From an uncultured Porphyromonas sp. (GTDB lineage Bacteria > Bacteroidota > Bacteroidia > Bacteroidales > Porphyromonadaceae), in assembly GCA_945867245.1 (NCBI GenBank), contig CAMBHQ010000033.1:1-7930 (forward strand): a DNA stretch of 7,930 bases, in the 5' to 3' direction. Shown here one piece after another: positions 5,341 through 7,930 of the stretch; the first letter of the stretch is position 1; every line of letters starts with the position of its first letter. Below the pieces are notes generated by a model that was not told the DNA's origin, did not search any database, and saw only the letters and a list, made by a program, of their open reading frames with translations. A program made the translations under genes and the position numbers.

Positions 5341-6738
5341 ATGAAGAGAATTAGAATAAAGGAGTTACTACGAGGCGAGCTCGTAGGTGAGAGGGTGTGT
5401 GTCAAGGGCTGGGTGCGTACCAAGCGTGGCAATAAGGCGGTGAGTTTTATCGCCCTTAACGATGGCTCGACGATACACAATATACAGGTGGTGGCCGACA
5501 ATGACAAGTTCGAAGCCGAGCTCCTAGGCAAGGTTACGACGGGTGCTAGTCTGAGTGTGGAGGGGCAGCTGGTGGCCTCGCAGGGCAAGGGCCAGAGCGT
5601 AGAGGTCTTGGCTGAGCGTATCGAGGTCTTGGGCCTTGCTGACCCCGAGAGCTATCCGCTACAAAAGAAGGGGCACTCGCTAGAGTTCCTACGCGAGATA
5701 GCGCATCTGCGTCCACGCACCAATACTTTCGGGGCCGTGCTACGCATGCGCCACGAGATGTCGATGGCTATCCATACCTACTTCCACGAGCACGGCTTCT
5801 ATTACTACCATGCGCCTATTATTACGGGGAGTGACTGTGAGGGTGCAGGGCAGATGTTCCAGGTTACGACGATGGACCTCAACAACATCCCTAAATGCGA
5901 GGACGGCTCGGTGGATTATTCTTGCGACTTCTTTAGCCGTCCGACCTCACTAACGGTGTCGGGTCAGCTAGAGGGCGAGACTGCTGCTATGGCTATGGGG
6001 GCTATCTATACCTTCGGACCAACCTTCCGTGCAGAGAACTCCAATACGCCACGCCACTTGGCTGAGTTCTGGATGATTGAGCCCGAGGTAGCCTTTATGG
6101 AGATTGAGGAGAATATGGACCTCGCCGAGGACTTCATCAAGCACTGCGTGCGCTGGGCACTCGAGCGCTGTGCAGACGATATTGCTTTCCTCAGCGAGCA
6201 CTATGACAAGGAGCTAGTGGGGCGTCTTCAGTTTATTCTAGAGAAGCCATTCAAGCGCCTAACTTATACAGAGGGCATCGAGATTCTCGAGGCTGCCGTT
6301 AAGGCTGGACGCAAGTTTGAGTTCCCTATCTATTGGGGTGCCGATATGAGTAGTGAGCATGAGCGCTACCTCGTAGAGGAGTACTTCAAGACGCCTGTAA
6401 TCGTAACCGACTATCCGAAGGAAATCAAGAGCTTCTATATGAAGCTGAATGAGGACGGCAAGACGGTGCGTGGTATGGATGTACTCTTCCCAAAGATTGG
6501 CGAGATTATCGGTGGGTCTGAGCGCGAAGCCGACCTCGACAAGCTCTCTCAGAGGGCCGAAGAAATGGGGGTACCTGATAAGGATATTTGGTGGTATATG
6601 GATACGCGTCGTTACGGCACGGCACCTCACTCTGGCTTCGGACTCGGCTTCGAGCGCTTGCTACTCTTCGTGACGGGGATGACCAACATACGTGACGTGA
6701 TCCCGCTCCCACGTACCCCAAGGAATGCAGAGTTTTAA
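5341..6738 (+). CDS. asnS: Asparagine--tRNA ligase
   Basis: AsnRS is a class IIb aminoacyl-tRNA synthetase that charges tRNA-Asn in the cytoplasm. The 465-residue product has the usual bacterial length. An N-terminal OB-fold anticodon-binding domain (about 17-100) contains [20 protein letters not shown]. The catalytic core has [15 protein letters not shown], then [14 protein letters not shown], class II motif 2 [20 protein letters not shown] (225-244, Arg230) and motif 3 [15 protein letters not shown] (432-446, Arg439), and ends with [12 protein letters not shown]. The [13 protein letters not shown] form separates AsnRS from AspRS. The ATG at 5341 follows the pseudouridine synthase stop by 12 bp, with no promoter between, so it is probably the second gene of a translation-related unit. 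No clear terminator hairpin follows; the next promoter lies within 20 bp of the stop. Nothing essential appears missing. Confidence 0.98.
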   Translation: MKRIRIKELLRGELVGERVCVKGWVRTKRGNKAVSFIALNDGSTIHNIQVVADNDKFEAELLGKVTTGASLSVEGQLVASQGKGQSVEVLAERIEVLGLADPESYPLQKKGHSLEFLREIAHLRPRTNTFGAVLRMRHEMSMAIHTYFHEHGFYYYHAPIITGSDCEGAGQMFQVTTMDLNNIPKCEDGSVDYSCDFFSRPTSLTVSGQLEGETAAMAMGAIYTFGPTFRAENSNTPRHLAEFWMIEPEVAFMEIEENMDLAEDFIKHCVRWALERCADDIAFLSEHYDKELVGRLQFILEKPFKRLTYTEGIEILEAAVKAGRKFEFPIYWGADMSSEHERYLVEEYFKTPVIVTDYPKEIKSFYMKLNEDGKTVRGMDVLFPKIGEIIGGSEREADLDKLSQRAEEMGVPDKDIWWYMDTRRYGTAPHSGFGLGFERLLLFVTGMTNIRDVIPLPRTPRNAEF

Positions 6739-6748
6739 TATAATTTGT

Positions 6749-6756
6749 TAACTTTG
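6749..6756 (+). promoter_or_regulatory. Bacteroidetes -7 promoter box for the repeat lipoprotein gene
   Basis: TAACTTTG fits TAnnTTTG and is identical to the box of the helical protein gene. It lies in the 58-bp gap after asnS, and no well-spaced -33 element is seen. The predicted start near 6763 leaves a leader of about 34 nt before the ATG at 6797. With no terminator after asnS, some readthrough into the lipoprotein gene is also possible. Confidence 0.6.
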
Positions 6757-6796
6757 CAGGTGAATAAGGTTTAATGCTAACATATATTAGTAAACA

Positions 6797-7930
6797 ATGA
6801 ATAAGATATTACGCTTCACTGCACTCGGTCTATGTGCAGTAGCCCTCCTCAGCAGTTGCAAGAAGAAGGGAACCGAGCCTATACCAACTCCACAGCCAGG
6901 TACCGAACAGCCAGGACAGAATCCGGGCAGTGGCAACACCGGCGGTGGCAATAACCCTGGTACAACTCCTGGGACTGATACCCCAGTGAGCAATGCCGCA
7001 GGGGCCAAGCTTAAGTTGCCTGCTGGACTTACTACGTTTACGCTGACGCGTCTACAGGGAGAAAATCTTACTATAGAAGGTGTAGGAGAAGCAGGTAAGA
7101 ATATAACGCCTTTTGTTGGAGTGAGCAAGACGTTTACGATTGAGAATCCAGAGCAAGGTATTACTATTAAGGGAGATGTGGCGCGACTATCCTTTAGTGG
7201 CGGTAAGTTCGCTAGTGTTGATTTCTCTGGCTTGCCTACTCTTACAGAGCTTACTCTTAATAAAACAGAGTTGCTGGCTCCTCTAGACCTCAGTAAGAAC
7301 ACTAAGCTAACGAAGATTGTCGGAAGGTCTACTGGGTCTGATGCTAATCAGTCTGCGATCACTCTGCCTTCGTCTATTAAGCATGTTGATCTGGATCAAG
7401 CAACTCTTAATCAGAGAGTACCTCTGACAGCAGCCAACTTCCCACAGCTAGAGCTGTTGCGTCTTACAGGTAGTGGAGGTCTGTATGTTACTATTGATAT
7501 GAGGGGCTCTACAACCCTCAAGCGTGTGCTCACATACCGTGTTAGCCTGAACTCTCTAAACTTGAGCAATGCCCCAGCGCTTATTGGCGTTTATCTAGGT
7601 GCTACGACTATTGGGGATAAGACTCTGAATATGCAGAATCTTCCTCTGTTGACGACGGTTTCTGGGTCTACTACTGATAATACCTTTGCAGGGCTAACCT
7701 TCCATTCTACAGCTAATACGGCGGAGAAACTCAATCTAAAGACAATAAATTTGTCAGGTACAGGAATTGCTAGCTTCCAGATACAAGAGACGGGAGATCT
7801 TGCGGGTGCTAATCCTGCGGTCATCGAAAGCCTTGACCTAAGTAATTGTGCTAAGCTAGCTGCGGCCAGTTTCTCTAACCTATCGGCGCTAAAGACCCTA
7901 AACCTTACGAAGTCTGGTCTTAAAGGCGAG
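6797..7930 (+). CDS. Leucine-rich-repeat-like lipoprotein, 3' end beyond the window
   Basis: The frame stays open for all 378 codons to the window edge, so the C-terminus is missing. A lipoprotein signal peptide (MNKILRF, hydrophobic core, lipobox L18-S-S-C21) is followed by KKK and then by a Pro/Gly/Thr/Asn-rich tether at about residues 26-66. From about residue 149 there are irregular leucine-rich-repeat-like units, for example LTELTLNKTELLAPLDLS (149-166), LNSLNLSNAPALIGVYL, LKTINLSGTGIASF and IESLDLSNCAKL (343-354). Such repeats make solenoids used for binding or adhesion, and the tether suggests display away from the membrane. The residues after Cys21 are basic, unlike the acidic surface-export signals known in some Bacteroidetes, so surface location is uncertain. 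By eye it uses more AT-rich codons (CTT, ACT, TCT) than asnS. A partly open minus-strand frame at 6787-7302 is its shadow. The ligand is unknown. Confidence 0.88.
   Translation, partial: MNKILRFTALGLCAVALLSSCKKKGTEPIPTPQPGTEQPGQNPGSGNTGGGNNPGTTPGTDTPVSNAAGAKLKLPAGLTTFTLTRLQGENLTIEGVGEAGKNITPFVGVSKTFTIENPEQGITIKGDVARLSFSGGKFASVDFSGLPTLTELTLNKTELLAPLDLSKNTKLTKIVGRSTGSDANQSAITLPSSIKHVDLDQATLNQRVPLTAANFPQLELLRLTGSGGLYVTIDMRGSTTLKRVLTYRVSLNSLNLSNAPALIGVYLGATTIGDKTLNMQNLPLLTTVSGSTTDNTFAGLTFHSTANTAEKLNLKTINLSGTGIASFQIQETGDLAGANPAVIESLDLSNCAKLAAASFSNLSALKTLNLTKSGLKGE

Noticed and set aside
6777..6790. Small inverted repeat CTAA/TTAG just before the repeat lipoprotein start
   Set aside because: Only four AT-rich base pairs around a six-base loop; too weak to call a terminator or regulator.
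6787..7302. Minus-strand open frame of 171 codons opposite the repeat lipoprotein
   Set aside because: The plus-strand frame has a signal peptide, lipobox, promoter and repeats and runs the whole way. The minus frame is a Pro/Val/Leu-rich complement of the linker and repeats with no recognisable domain.
1..7930. Search for CRISPR arrays, tRNA or rRNA genes, insertion sequences and attachment sites
   Set aside because: No regularly spaced repeats, cloverleaf, rRNA signature, transposase motif or terminal inverted repeat was seen. The hairpins found are explained as terminators or leader structure.

Overview
The window looks like chromosomal DNA of a Bacteroidetes bacterium, most likely order Bacteroidales and probably a Porphyromonas-like species. 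Five promoter-like sites match the Bacteroidetes -7 box TAnnTTTG (near 127, 2755, 3739 on the minus strand, 3997 and 6749). Shine-Dalgarno sequences are essentially absent, start regions are A-rich, and the lipoprotein signals and protein variants fit that phylum. The genus is inferred from general resemblance; the species cannot be fixed from this sequence alone.

Layout: a strong rho-independent terminator (1-44) ends whatever lies upstream. A probable two-gene plus-strand unit follows: ruvB (Holliday-junction branch-migration motor) and, 12 bp later, a multi-spanning MOP-superfamily flippase of the Wzx type. Next is a separately promoted small lipoprotein (2845-3252) resembling the NlpE N-terminal domain but with Ser-x-x-Ser where the family usually has Cys-x-x-Cys. 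It converges on a minus-strand gene for an 87-residue, highly charged helical protein built from a 33-residue duplication. Each of these two genes has its own clear terminator in the 164-bp gap between them.

A divergent intergenic region of about 400 bp (3681-4077) carries the small gene's promoter with possible operator repeats, and the promoter and leader of the next plus-strand unit. That unit is an RluB/RsuA-family 23S rRNA pseudouridine synthase with a long basic N-terminal tail, followed 12 bp later by asnS. Both serve translation. The window ends inside a Thr/Pro/Gly-linked, leucine-rich-repeat-like lipoprotein with its own promoter.

Most of the window is ordinary housekeeping and cell-envelope sequence, and I see no defence system, mobile element, CRISPR array or complete novel multi-gene system. 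The most intriguing item is an 8-bp hairpin with a GTGA loop in the leader of the pseudouridine synthase gene. It resembles helix 93 of 23S rRNA, the hairpin RluB-type enzymes act on, which suggests a testable autoregulation idea. The cysteine-less NlpE-like lipoprotein and the 33-residue-repeat helical protein are the next most interesting.
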